A DNA stretch of 64,000 nucleotides from Nansenia antarctica (taxonomy: Eukaryota > Chordata > Actinopteri > Argentiniformes > Microstomatidae): assembly GCA_963989245.1 (NCBI GenBank), contig OZ022346.1:5864926-5928925 (forward strand). Direction: 5' to 3'. This document shows, piece after piece, positions 19,490 to 31,325 of the stretch. Below the pieces are notes generated by a model, which was not told where the DNA came from, ran no database searches, and worked only from the letters and a program-made list of their open reading frames with translations. Numbering within the stretch: position 1 is the first letter of the stretch; the number at the start of each line of letters is the position of its first letter. A program made the translations under genes and the position numbers.

Positions 19490-22400
19490 GAGAATGTTTA
19501 TGTTGGTCCCCTATACAATTCACAATACAGATATAAGAAAATGTACATAGTCACAATTTATAACATCAGGGCCAAAAAGGTGTAGGCTGAAGCCGTGGCT
19601 TATTGCGCCTACCCTTGCTTACATGTATGCATGTCCCCCCATGAATGCATAATCAAAACATTGAAACTTTTATAAACAAAATGTCACTTACGCATGTCAA
19701 CAAAAAGTTCAAAAAATAAAATAAAAATACCAAACAAAAACTATATTTAAATCTCTGTTTTATACTTGTTAATCATCTTATTTTTAAATAATTTTTTAAA
19801 TCCTTTTAATGTACTACACATTTTCATTTCCTTTTCAAAAGTATTCCATAAATTAACTCCTTTAACTGTTATACATCTTTGTTTTGCATTTGTTCTAATC
19901 TTTGTTTTCATAAACATACATATTCCTCTGAGTTCATAATTACTCTGTCTAACTTGAAATAGTCTCTGGATACAGTCTGGAAGCATCTTATTTTTTACTT
20001 TATACATGACTTGTGCCATTTTGAAGTCCACCAATTCTTTAAATTTGAGATCATAGGTGTTTATGAATAATTTGTTAGTTGGTTCTTGATAGGCAGCTCT
20101 GTTTATAATTCGTATAGCTCTTTTCTGTAGTAAATAAATTGGATTTGTGATTGTTTTGTATGTGTTTCCCCACACTTCCACACAGTAGGTTATGTATGGA
20201 ACTATTAGAGAGCGGTACAATATGTGTAATGAATTTGGATTAAGTATGTCTTTTGTTTTATGCAGTATTGCAATAGACTTTGATATTTTAGTCTTTAAGT
20301 AGTTTATGTGTGTTTTCCAACATAGTTTGTGGTCTATAACAACTCCCAAAAATTTGTTTTCATAAACTCTTTCAATTTCAACATTATCTATCTTGATTTG
20401 TACTTGATTAGTTATTTTTCGATTTCCAAATATCATAAGTTTAGTTTTTTCTAAGTTCAATGACAACTTGTTTGTGTCAAACCATCGTTTTATAGTTTTT
20501 AGTTCCGTTTCCACTGTATCCAGAAGCTGCTCCAAATCTTTGCCAGAACAAAATAAATTAGTATCATCTGCAAACAAAACAAAATTTAACAACTTGGACA
20601 CATTGCAAATATCATTGATGTATAGAATAAACAGCTTTGGACCCAGCACTGAACCTTGTGGGACCCCACATGTGACCCTTAGCAGTTCAGATTTATCATT
20701 GTTTATTTGTACATACTGGTGTCTATTATCAAGATAGTTTCTAATCCATAAATTTGCTAACCCTCTAATTCCATATCTATCAAGTTTTCTTATTAATAAT
20801 CTATGATCAATAGTATCAAATGCTTTCTTTAGATCTATGAATATCCCTACAGTATAATCTTTACTTTCAATTTTTGTGGATATTTTTTCAATCAATTCCA
20901 TCACTGCCATTGTAGTGGATCGATTTGCTCTAAATCCAAATTGATGGTCACTCAGTAGGTTTTGTTTTTCTATAAAATCGTCCAGTCTTACTACAAACAG
21001 TTTTTCTAATATTTTTGAGAACTGAGGAAGGAGAGAAATTGGTCTATAATTGGAGAAACTGTGCTTGTTTCCATTTTTGTAGATAGGAATGACCTTTGCT
21101 ATTTTCATTTGGTTGGGAAATATGCCGGTTTGAAATGATTGGTTACAGATATGAGTCAGTGGCTTTGCAATATATTCTATAATATTTTTTACTAGTCTCA
21201 TATCTATGTCATTACAATCTGTAGATTTTTTATTCTTAAATTTGGTTACCACATCAATCAGTTCCTTCTCTTCAATTTTCTTCAGAAATATGGTGTTGGT
21301 GTTTATATCAATAATATCTTCGTCTACACCGTCCTTCGTTATCGGGTCCACAATTTCATTTGCTAAGTTATAGCCAACATTGACAAAGTAATCATTAAAC
21401 TCATCGACAATCTCTTTTGGTTTAGTTATGTTTAATTTATCTTTATTAAAGTAATTTGGATAGTCCGATTTTTTTGTACCCTTTTTAATTATGCTGTTTA
21501 GCACTTTCCATGTACCTTGTGTATTACTTCTGTGTTGTTCCAATAGTTTATTATAGTATTCCTTTTTATTGTATCTCATTATACTAGTTAATTTATTTCT
21601 GTAGGTTTTGTATTTATTTTCTGCTACCTTTGATCTGTCCTTTAAGAACTGTTTATATAGTATATTTTTCTTTTTGCATGCATTTTCTAGTCCTCTTGTG
21701 ATCCAGGGCTTGTCTTCATATTTGTGTTTTCTCTGTTTTTGTAGTGGACAGTGTATGTCATACAAGGTGAAAAATGTGGAGAGAAATTCATCATAAGCTT
21801 TGTTTGGATTATTGTTTGAAATCACCCTATGCCAGCTTTGCTTCCTTAAGTCTCCCTTCAGAGCCTCTATAGCTTCTGATGTTCTGTTACGAATCAATTT
21901 CTGAGTTTCGGAATTTCTATGAGTTTTAATCTTGGTACAGTTCTGTATGGTTGCAAAAACAGGAAGGTGGTCACTTATGTCATTTAATAGCATTCCACTT
22001 ACAATTTTACTCCCAATTTCATTGGTAAAAATGTTGTCTATTAAAGTAGCACTGTTACTTGTTATTCTGGTTGGTTTTAAGATTGTAGGAAATAGACTTA
22101 TACTGTACATTGTGTCCATGAAGTCTCTAATTTGTTTGTGTTCATTTGGGTTCAACAAATCTATATTTAAGTCCCCACATACAAAGACCATCTTTCTGTC
22201 ATTTAGTTTATCATACATATCAACCATCATATCTTTGAATGTGTCAAGACAGGATCCTGGAGTTCTATATACACAGCTTATTATTATGCTCTTAGATTTC
22301 TCCATATGTATTTCTACAGTGACACAATCCATAATGTTTTCTATTGTTATTGACATATTTTTTACTATTTTACAGTCAAAGTCATTATTTACATACAAGG

Positions 22401-22490
22401 CAACTCCTCCTCCCTTCTTGTTTGTTCTGTTGGTGGTAAATAGTTCATAGTCCTCAAGTCCCACATCGGCTTCTTTCTCTTTACTGAGCC
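19490..22490 (-). mobile_element. CR1/L2-clade LINE, 5'-truncated, with intact 927-aa frame
   Basis: A non-LTR retrotransposon encoding endonuclease and reverse transcriptase. The frame 22530-19747 holds the C-terminal part of an APE-type endonuclease (GDLNID at about residues 119-124, SDHLP at 186-190). It also holds a reverse transcriptase (about 475-735) with IDLKKAFDTID, GVPQGSVLGP and the catalytic FADD at 653-656. The first residues (to about 13) are flanking sequence, because the usual ETWL start of the endonuclease survives only as CWLSKEKE. The N-terminal endonuclease and any ORF1 are missing. The 3' UTR ends in gattgagaatg repeats. The RT frame has no stop or shift, so the copy is young. 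The clade is inferred from motifs. Confidence 0.9.
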
Positions 22491-22599
22491 AACAGGACGT
22501 GACAGTCTGGCTGCAGCTGTAATTGGTCACGGCCTCGGCCAGCCAGCCAACCAGCTGCAGCGGAACAACGCCACAGTCACCAGGAGGTCATGTCTGGCA

Positions 22600-22635
22600 A
22601 TTATGTGTGTGTGTGTGTGTGTGTGTGAATCTGTC

Positions 22636-22684
<49 letters not shown>

Positions 22685-22830
22685 ATGTGCGTTTGCGTGC
22701 ATGTGTATGTGCGTGTATATGTGAGTGTAGAAGCTGTTTCCCTGTTTCTTGTTTTGTGTGTTTGTCTCTCTGGCTCTGTTCTGTTTGTCCCATTCCCTTG
22801 TAAAGTGACCTGGGGTTATTAATAATAATA
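22600..22830. repeat. (GT)n microsatellite and L2-like 3' UTR copy
   Basis: GT repeats at 22601-22700. They are followed by a near copy of the LINE 3' UTR at 18110-18230 (gtttcttgttttgtgtgttt, gtaaagtgacct, ttattaataataat). Together with the minisatellite behind each copy, this suggests that a block was duplicated. Confidence 0.8.
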
Positions 22831-22971
22831 TTACTTATTTGTTATATTAATTATTAATAATAATCAAGCATATTTCATGAGCTTGATCACCTGTGGGAAG
22901 TAGCTGTTGGTTAGCCTCTGAGTTTTGGCCCTGAGGCTCCGGAAGAGGCTTTGTCTTTTGGACGGCATCGG

Positions 22972-24402
22972 TTCAAACAGACTGTGGTTGGGGTGGCTGG
23001 GGTCTAACAGACTGTGGTTGGGGTGGCTGGGGTCTAACAGACTGTGGTTGGGGTGGCTGGGGTCTAACAGACTGTGGTTGGGGTGGCTGGGGTCTAACAG
23101 ACTGTGGTTGGGGTGGCTGGGGTCTAACAGGCTGTGGTTGGGGTGGCTGGGGTCTAACAGACTGTGGTTGGGGTGGCTGGGGTCTAACAGACTGTGGTTG
23201 GGGTGGCTGGGGTCTAACAGACTGTGGTTGGGGTGGCTGGGGTCTAACAGACTGTGGTTGGGGTGGCTGGGGTCTAACAGACTGTGGTTGGGGTGGCTGG
23301 GGTCTAACAGACTGTGGTTGGGGTGGCTGGGGTCTAACAGACTGTGGTTGGGGTGGCTGGGGTCTAACAGACTGTGGCTGGGGGGGCTGGGGTCTAACAA
23401 GCTGTGGTTGGGGGGGCTGGGGTCTAACAGACTGTGGTTGGGGTGGCTGGGGTCTAACAGACTGTGGTCGGGGTGGCTGGGGTCTAACAGACTGTGGTTG
23501 GGGTGGCTGGGGTCTAACAGACTGTGGTTGGGGTGGCTGGGGTCTAACAGACTGTGGTTGGGGTGGCTGGGGTCTAACAGACTGTGGTTGGGGTGGCTGG
23601 GGTCTAACAGACTGTGGCTGGGGGGGCTGGGGTCTAACAAGCTGTGGTTGGGGGGGCTGGGGTCTAACAGACTGTGGTTGGGGTGGCTGGGGTCTAACAG
23701 ACTGTGGTCGGGGTGGCTGGGGTCTAACAGACTGTGGTTGGGGTGGCTGGGGTCTAACAGACTGTGGTTGGGGTGGCTGGGGTCTAACAGACTGTGGTTG
23801 GGGTGGCTGGGGTCTAACAGACTGTGGTTGGGGTGGCTGGGGTCTAACAGACTGTGGTTGGGGTCTAACAGACTGTGGTTGGGGTGGCTGGGGTCTAACA
23901 GACTGTGGTTGGGGTGGCTGGGGTCTAACAGGCTGTGGTTGGGGTGGCTGGGGTCTAACAGACTGTGGTTGGGGTGGCTGGGGTCTAACAGACTGTGGTT
24001 GGGGGGGGCTCGGGTCTAACAGACTGTGGTTGGGGTGGCTGGGGTCTAACAGGCTGTGGTTGGGGTGGCTGGGGTCTAACAGACTGTGGTTGGGGTGGCT
24101 GGGGTCTAACAGGCTGTGGTTGGGGGGGCTGGGGTCTAACAGACTGTGGTTGAGGGGGCTGGGGTCTAACAGACTGTGGTTGGGGGGGCTGGGGTCTAAC
24201 AGGCTGTGGTTGGGGGGGCTGGGGTCTAACAGACTGTGGTTGGGGTGGCTGGGGTCTAACAGGCTGTGGTTGGGGGGGGCTGGGGTCTAACAGGCTGTGG
24301 TTGAGGGGGCTGGGGTCTAACAGACTGTGGTTGGGGGGGCTGGGGTCTAACAGGCTGTGGTTGGGGGGGCTGGGGTCTAACAGACTGTGGTTGGGGTCAT
24401 GT
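22972..24402. repeat. 30-bp G-rich minisatellite, array 2
   Basis: About 47 units of the same family as 18484-19405. A block of eight units containing ggctgggggggctggggtct and caagctgtgg variants is repeated exactly 240 bp apart (near 23380 and 23620). The preceding 22880-22970 segment belongs to the same dispersed fish repeat from which the unit seems to derive. Confidence 0.95.
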
Positions 24403-26593
24403 TATTTTATTTCTGTGTTGAACAGCTCAGCCTGATGAAAAGAATGGAAGCAATGATGTCATCATGATGTCAGATTTGGATCCCCAGGAGTAACTGTACG
24501 TCTAGCAACAAGACATGAAGATATTTTAGCTCAGCTTTAAAGAGGCAATCTGGGATTGGTACATCCATTGTGGGACTCAACTTAATTAATTAATTAACTA
24601 AAATTAATGATATACACAGTATAGTCATTGAGGAATATAACTTAGAATAATAATTTAATGCCTCATGAATTGACTTCAACAGAAGCCAAAATAAAATTGT
24701 AATAATTGGGTTAGAAAAGTATTGTTTTACTTGTTATAAACAATGTCATTGTTAACAAACACTGTATAATTTCAAAACATGGTTGAAACGATCATGTTGA
24801 TCTCATGGATGGTCGGTTATTACATCCATAGCTCCGTCTCTGAATCTGAGAGTGGTTACATTTCTCCAGCCCCATCGCATTTTGTTGTTTGAATCCCCCC
24901 CAAACAATATTTCAAGTGTTTTTTCTCTTTTGTAAGGGTTATACAGAGGTATGCATGGGTTTTAAAGTTTGCTTGGAGATTATTATTATTTTTTGCATAA
25001 ACAATGATGTTCTGCTTTTTCTTGTATTCAGAAATATTGTTGCTTCATCTAAGTTGTTTCCCTATTTTCCTATTTTGATATGCTGTATTGTTGTTTCATA
25101 TCATGTTTTTAACACTTTTCATCATATTTAGATATTTTAATAAAGGTCAATTATTGCAGATGCTTTCAATCTGTTTCATTTAGTAATAATCAATGATGAT
25201 GGCACCCTGCAGAAGAGCTTGTTAGTCTAGGGGGTTCATGTGTTTTAATATAGCATGTAATAACAACCAGGGAAGAATACATAACAGTCCAGTCTTCTGC
25301 CTCTCTTTGCAGTGATGGTAATATCAGTAACTGTCTCTGAACACTAGAGGGCGACACCTCCACCTCTATGAGTAGTGCTGGGGCCTTTATAAAGCTCTCT
25401 GTGGTTGGGGGGGCTGGGGTCTAACAGACTGTGGTTGGGGTGGCTGGGGTCTAACAGGCTGTGGTTGGGGGGGGCTGGGGTCTAACAGGCTGTGGTTGAG
25501 GGGGCTGGGGTCTAACAGACTGTGGTTGGGGGGGCTGGGGTCTAACAGGCTGTGGTTGGGGGGGCTGGGGTCTAACAGACTGTGGTTGGGGTCATGTTAT
25601 TTTATTTCTGTGTTGAACAGCTCAGCCTGATGAAAAGAATGGAAGCAATGATGTCATCATGATGTCAGATTTGGATCCCCAGGAGTAACTGTACGTCTAG
25701 CAACAAGACATGAAGATATTTTAGCTCAGCTTTAAAGAGGCAATCTGGGATTGGTACATCCATTGTGGGACTCAACTTAATTAATTAATTAACTAAAATT
25801 AATGATATACACAGTATAGTCATTGAGGAATATAACTTAGAATAATAATTTAATGCCTCATGAATTGACTTCAACAGAAGCCAAAATAAAATTGTAATAA
25901 TTGGGTTAGAAAAGTATTGTTTTACTTGTTATAAACAATGTCATTGTTAACAAACACTGTATAATTTCAAAACATGGTTGAAACGATCATGTTGATCTCA
26001 TGGATGGTCGGTTATTACATCCATAGCTCCGTCTCTGAATCTGAGAGTGGTTACATTTCTCCAGCCCCATCGCATTTTGTTGTTTGAATCCCCCCCAAAC
26101 AATATTTCAAGTGTTTTTTCTCTTTTGTAAGGGTTATACAGAGGTATGCATGGGTTTTAAAGTTTGCTTGGAGATTATTATTATTTTTTGCATAAACAAT
26201 GATGTTCTGCTTTTTCTTGTATTCAGAAATATTGTTGCTTCATCTAAGTTGTTTCCCTATTTTCCTATTTTGATATGCTGTATTGTTGTTTCATATCATG
26301 TTTTTAACACTTTTCATCATATTTAGATATTTTAATAAAGGTCAATTATTGCAGATGCTTTCAATCTGTTTCATTTAGTAATAATCAATGATGATGGCAC
26401 CCTGCAGAAGAGCTTGTTAGTCTAGGGGGTTCATGTGTTTTAATATAGCATGTAATAACAACCAGGGAAGAATACATAACAGTCCAGTCTTCTGCCTCTC
26501 TTTGCAGTGATGGTAATATCAGTAACTGTCTCTGAACACTAGAGGGCGACACCTCCACCTCTATGAGTAGTGCTGGGGCCTTTATAAAGCTCT
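24204..26593. repeat. Apparently exact 1195-bp tandem duplication
   Basis: Positions 24204-25398 and 25399-26593 match base for base wherever I compared them, including seven minisatellite units, an AT-rich unique segment and a stretch ending tttataaagctct. The join is ctct/ctgtgg. The 80-codon frames at 24889 and 26084 are the same sequence and have no recognisable homologue, so no gene is called. Confidence 0.9.
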
Positions 26594-27196
26594 CGTACAC
26601 GAAGGTGCGTAAGAACATTTTCCCGCAATTTTCAAGTATATCCAGCTGCATCCGACACGCGCTTCACCCGGACGCACGAAGACCATCACCAGAGTTAAAT
26701 CCAATAGAACATTTGTGGAAGGAACCGAAGATCAAGATTCACCAGCGGTCTCCACAAAATCTTCCGGATTTAAAGACTGTCTGTGTTAAAGAATGAGCCA
26801 AAATCCCATCTCATCACTGTGAGAGATGTGGTTTTCCATACAGGAATCGTCTTGAAGCTGTCATTGGAAACAAAGGCTTCTCCTCCGAGTATTAAATACA
26901 TTTCAGTTACTGCGTTCAATACTTTGTTCCTGTGCCATACCACTTTATTGCACATAACGTTTTTCTATGGATTGGAGTTTTCCAATTTGGTCAGTTTTAT
27001 TGAGTTAATACCAATGTCTGGCCTAAATTGCATGTGAATAGCTGCAATGAAGATATTATTGATTTCAAACGTTGAATACTTTCCCCCAATGTATATTCTG
27101 CCTGTATATCCTGTCGTACAATGCAGGTCAGCAAGATCTTCCAACCCCTGGGTCCCCTCCCTCCTCCCTCCTACCTCCCCCCCCCCCCCTACATGT

Positions 27197-27241
<45 letters not shown>

Positions 27242-27727
27242 TGTGTGTATGTGTGTATGTGTGTATGTGTGTGCGTGTGTGTGTGTGTGTGTGTACGTGT
27301 GTATGTGTGTGTGTGTGTGTGTGTGTATGTGTGTGTGTGTATGTGTGTATGTGTGTGTGTATGTGTGTATGTGTGTATGTGTGTGTATGTGTGTATGTGT
27401 GTATGTGTGTGTATGTGCGTCTGTCTGTAAACGTTCAACACTACCAACACTCCAGCCCAAGTTTCCAGCCCCAAGTTTCTTCCGGAACTTTAACTTTTTT
27501 TAAAGATGAGAAGTTTTATACCAGATGAGAACCTCTGACATCCTGTCTGCCGTTGCCTAGCAACCCAGAGCACCAACAGATCACAGCAGAAGACAAGCCC
27601 ACGAGGTGATGATTATGAGCAAAGAAAACAGTTTTATTTCATATCAACTGCAAGTTTGGTGGTGTTTCAAAAATATACCAGCGTAAACGCACACTACTGT
27701 CTGTTGATGATGATGTCACCGGTGATG

Positions 27728-27928
27728 TCACAGAGACCTGTCAGAGTAGTCATCGGAGAAGTCTCTCTTGTCGTAGCTGTTGTGCATGTTGGAGTAGTCA
27801 TCGTAGTCATCGGAGAAGTCTCTCTCGTCGTAGCTGCTGTGCATGTCGGAGTAGTCATCGTAGTCATCGGAGGAGTCTCTCTCGTCGTAGCTGCTGTGCA
27901 TGTCGGAGGGCATGGGGGAGGGGCCAGG
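27728..27928 (-). CDS. Terminal exon of the unrecognised membrane protein, copy B (tail unit tripled)
   Basis: Acceptor cccctcccccag is followed by 66 codons and TGA. After PGPSPMPS come three copies of a 19-residue acidic/aromatic unit (MHSSYDERDFSDDYDDYS-type), with small differences, ending in SDRSL as in copy A. The unit has Tyr next to acidic residues and could be a phosphorylation or adaptor tail; that is inference. The phase fits the 28449 donor. Confidence 0.6.
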   Translation of the reverse strand, partial: PGPSPMPSDMHSSYDERDSSDDYDDYSDMHSSYDERDFSDDYDDYSNMHNSYDKRDFSDDYSDRSL

Positions 27929-28005
27929 CTGGGGGAGGGGGGGTGGGGGGGTCAGAGGTCAATTGGACGTTCTGAATGTCGTCAGTGAATTGTTTCTGCT
28001 GGGTC

Positions 28006-28012
<7 letters not shown>

Positions 28013-28096
<84 letters not shown>

Positions 28097-28440
28097 CTTC
28101 CTCTTTCTCGCCCTCCTCTCTCTCCCTATCTATCCCCCTCTCTCTCCCTCCCCTGTCTCTCTATCTCCCTCCTCTCACTCTCTCTCTCTCCCTCCTCTCT
28201 CTCTCTCTCTCCCCCTCGCTCCTCTCTCTCTATCTCCCTCTCTCTCCCTCCTCTCTCTCTCTCCCTCCTCTCCCTCCTCTCTCTCTATCTCCCTCCTCTC
28301 TCTCTCTCCCTATCCCTCCTCTCTCTCTATCTCCCTCCTCTCCCTCCTCTCTCTCTAACTTCCTCCTCTCTCTCCCTCCTCCCCCTCTCTCTCTCTCCCT
28401 TCTCTCTGTCTCTCTCTCCCTCCTGCTCTCCTCTCCTCCA
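28013..28440. repeat. (CT)n polypyrimidine tract
   Basis: Pure (TC)n from about 28013 to 28088, then ctctctccctcctc blocks. It is the reversed counterpart of 13450-13770 and fills the intron of copy B. Confidence 0.95.
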
Positions 28441-28448
28441 TCAGTTAC

Positions 28449-28589
28449 CTGGTTGTGTTCATCCCCTCTACGGCTCCTGTTGGTTCTGAAGTGGACCAGG
28501 CAGAACGCGACCAGGCAGAACGCGACCAGGACCCAGAGCAGACAGGACCAGTCCTGGACCAGCCAGGAGGTGGCCTCACTCTGGACCTC
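28449..28589 (-). CDS. Transmembrane exon of the unrecognised membrane protein, copy B
   Basis: The exon has 47 codons with acceptor ggcccgcccag and donor CAG/gtaact, as in copy A; one visible replacement is Trp for Cys at residue 9. No upstream exon is recognisable in 28610-29540, so the copy may be a partial gene. The hydrophobic segment and basic stop-transfer residues are intact. Confidence 0.55.
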
Positions 28590-28607
28590 CTGGGCGGGCC
28601 GCGAGTT

Positions 28608-29630
28608 TAGTCCTGGACGAGACAGGAAACAGGTTCAACTCTATATTCAACTGAAATCTATACAGTAGAGGCTCAATTGACATTAAAACAAAAATCTTTT
28701 GAATTCACGATTGAAGCATTTAGAACCATATCCCCCATCACCAAAAGACACACCTGTACAGTTTCAACCTGAGGAATAACCATCTGAACCTTTATATACA
28801 CCTGTACAGTTTCAACCTGAGGAATAACCATCTGAACCTTTATATACACCACAAACAACTGTCTGGTTTTGTAGTTGAGTTTCATAAATACCTGCTGTAT
28901 CTGAATCAGTCTGGGATTTCAGTTTCAAGAGGTATCTGTCTCCAAGTGGTTGATTTTGCGCCATTGTTTTCTAAAATAACATCCTTGTCGACTTCACCAT
29001 GCAAAGTAAACATTGGAAATGATTTGGAATGTTCTACTTTTGCCAGTTGCCTTTCAAAAGATGCATTCCGTTGGAAACCATACACATTCTAATGATAGGC
29101 CAACATTCTGAATTCTGATACATCTGATACATCTGACATCACATTGTTCACCCTTGATGCCTTGCCACTAGGTGGATGTTTGACACAGATGTTGTGCATT
29201 GGCTAAATCAAGTGATGTTGTTTGAACCCTTTACACCACTACATTCACTTGTCTGCTTTATGCCTGAAGAAGGTCAATGACCGAAAGCTCGCAATAAAAC
29301 AATGTTTTTGCACAGTGTTTGAGTGTGCGGATGCTGTTATTTTATAACACATTGTTTACTCAAATGCATTCTAACATGTTCACATCTTGTATTAAAAGGC
29401 TGATATACTAAATGCTCTGTTGTACAACATGGCACAGCTTCAACAGTCATGTCAATACCTTGTGAATTCAGTACATGGTACTGAACGTGTGTTCTTGATT
29501 CTGCTCATGATGTAGCAACCAAATGATTGAGTCATCAGTCATGATTGAGAATCTTTGAAAAATCTCCTTTCACCAAAATAAAGAGAGATACCTCAAATAG
29601 AGTAGGATTTCTATCTCTCTCTCTCAGTGT
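28608..29630. other. No gene recognised; short direct repeat and a retroelement-like tail
   Basis: A direct duplication of about 53 bp lies at 28749-28853 (cacctgtacagtttcaacct). The block 29265-29330 (cctgaagaaggtcaatgacc, gaaagctcgcaataaa) looks like the 3' end of a dispersed retroelement, possibly Penelope-like; that name is a guess. Nothing else is recognisable. Confidence 0.4.
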
Positions 29631-29634
29631 GTGC

Positions 29635-29698
<64 letters not shown>
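29631..29698. repeat. (GT)n microsatellite
   Basis: A nearly pure GT run preceded by a ctctctctct block. Positions 29700-30274 carry no recognised gene; the gtataaaaacagggga at 29930 resembles a TATA box but no exon could be assigned to it. Confidence 0.95.
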
Positions 29699-30274
29699 TA
29701 AACAGAGATAGGTATATCTGTTGGGTGGTGGGGTGGGGTGGGGCAGGTGAGAGAGGTGTATGCTGGGATGCTGGTAATAAAACAAGGTGAGAAAGGAGAG
29801 GGGTGTGTGGAGGAGAGGTATAGTACAGTATGAAGGGGGAGGAAGGAAGGCGTCCATAGGGCTGTGTAATGACACGTTTGGGCCAGAGCTTTAATTCTCT
29901 GTGTATTACCCACCAGGTGCCTGATAGGGGTATAAAAACAGGGGAGGGCCCCCGAGCCACACAGCCCTACATCTCCATAGGCCATAATAACACAGTGCAC
30001 CCATCAAAACAGCAGATAAACGCAGGGTACTTAATAAAGCTGCCAGCAGTGATAAGCCTTAGTGTGGTATGCTCTGCTCTCCCCCCCCTCCTCGAGTATT
30101 CTGTGTGAGGTTACTTCGTCATTCTGGCCAGAAAGACAGTCAGCAACAATAGCATTCCACGCATCCAGCTGACCCTGAACAGCTGATCTTACCAAGACTT
30201 ACCAACCAGCCAGAAAACACTGCTCCCTTTCCTCTCTCTTTCCCACAGGTGGAGAGGACAGCTCTATCCTATCA

Positions 30275-31325
30275 ATTGTTCGAAAAGGAGTAGGAAGAAG
30301 CCTGTCCTACCCCTGTTTATACTTAACAATTATGCTTACATTATATAATCCAATTAATTAATACATATATTTCAGTATCATCCGTTCTAATACTTTTTCA
30401 TTCTTAATATTGATACAACACAAAATAAATAAATAAACATACTTTTCCATTCTTAATACTGAAACAACACAAAATAAATAAATAAAAACACCAGTATCCA
30501 CAATGTAATACAGAAGAAAAAGACACAGAAAACCACACCTTAGTTTCCAGAAGATTAACAACCATCCCTTTCCTAATTTTGGTATTTAACAAAAATCATT
30601 TTTCTTTTTTCAAATAGAGCAATATTTCTGCTTTCCTTCATATTTTCCTCTAGCCCATTCCATGGTAACTCCGTAGAATGATATGCACCTGCTCCTGAGA
30701 TAATAATGTGAGCATAACCCTTGTTAAAGTTGTGGTTACCTCTCAAATGATATCCCTTATCCCTCTCTATAAATAATTTGTTAATGTTACCTGGGAGTTC
30801 TTGAGTCTTTGCTTTATACATTAACTGTGCCAATTTAAATTTGAATAAGTCCATGAGCTTTAAGGCATTTGACATTAGGAACAAGTTATTTGTGTGATCA
30901 CGATATCCGACCTTATGTGCAATTCTCATAGCTTTTTTCTGTAGTGTAATCAATGGGTTTAAAGTGCTTTTAAATGCATTTCCCCATATTTATGTAAAAT
31001 GTAAATTTATGTAAAATGTACATTTATGTAAACCAGCTCTTTTCCCTTCTTGTTTTTAGTTTTTTTTCCTAGCACCAGGGGAGCCCCCCCTCCCAAATTT
31101 CGTTGTTTGGTACCTGTACTATATCAATGACAATAAAGACCATTCATTCATATCTCCACACAGTAACTCAAATAGGGTAAGACAAGACAACAATATAGAG
31201 TATACAACATCCTCTGTTCCAGAATATGTTTTGCCCTGCACAATACTGCAATACTCCTTGATACTTTGGATCTAACGTATCTTATATGAGATTTCCAACA
31301 GAATTTACTGTCTAATATAGGAGTG
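30275..31325 (-). mobile_element. LINE 3' part, split by another LINE tail
   Basis: The minus strand encodes the C-terminal region of a reverse transcriptase related to that of 19747-22530 (TLQKKAMRIAHKVGY, FKFKLAQLMYKAK, NKLFIERDKGYHLRG). Its upstream part is at 31153-31325 (SKVSRSIAVL, YTLYCCLVLPYLSYCVEIWG). Between them sits a gacaataaag LINE tail at 31063-31152, so the element was broken by a later insertion. The first 60 bp resemble the 3' UTR of the larger LINE (aaaaggagtaggaagaagcc). Confidence 0.75.

Larger units (their letters stand above)
26685..28607 (-). repeat. Inverted duplicate of 13290-15125
   Basis: Read on the minus strand the segment repeats, in order, the membrane-protein transmembrane exon, the polypurine intron, the terminal exon and 3' UTR, the CA microsatellite and the 3' part of the Tc1-like element. 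It ends abruptly at 26685 within the Tc1 sequence. The arms are about 11.5 kb apart and differ in repeat lengths and by a G-rich insertion present only in the left arm. Confidence 0.9.

Noticed and set aside
18451..24290. Long frames reading LLDPSHPNHS or GWLGSNRLWL
   Set aside because: 30-bp minisatellite read in frame on each strand; no start context, domain or splice sites.
24889..26326. Twin 80-codon gene (MNPPQTIFQVFF...)
   Set aside because: The two frames are one sequence in an exact duplication; it is AT-rich, with no homologue recognised and no codon evidence.
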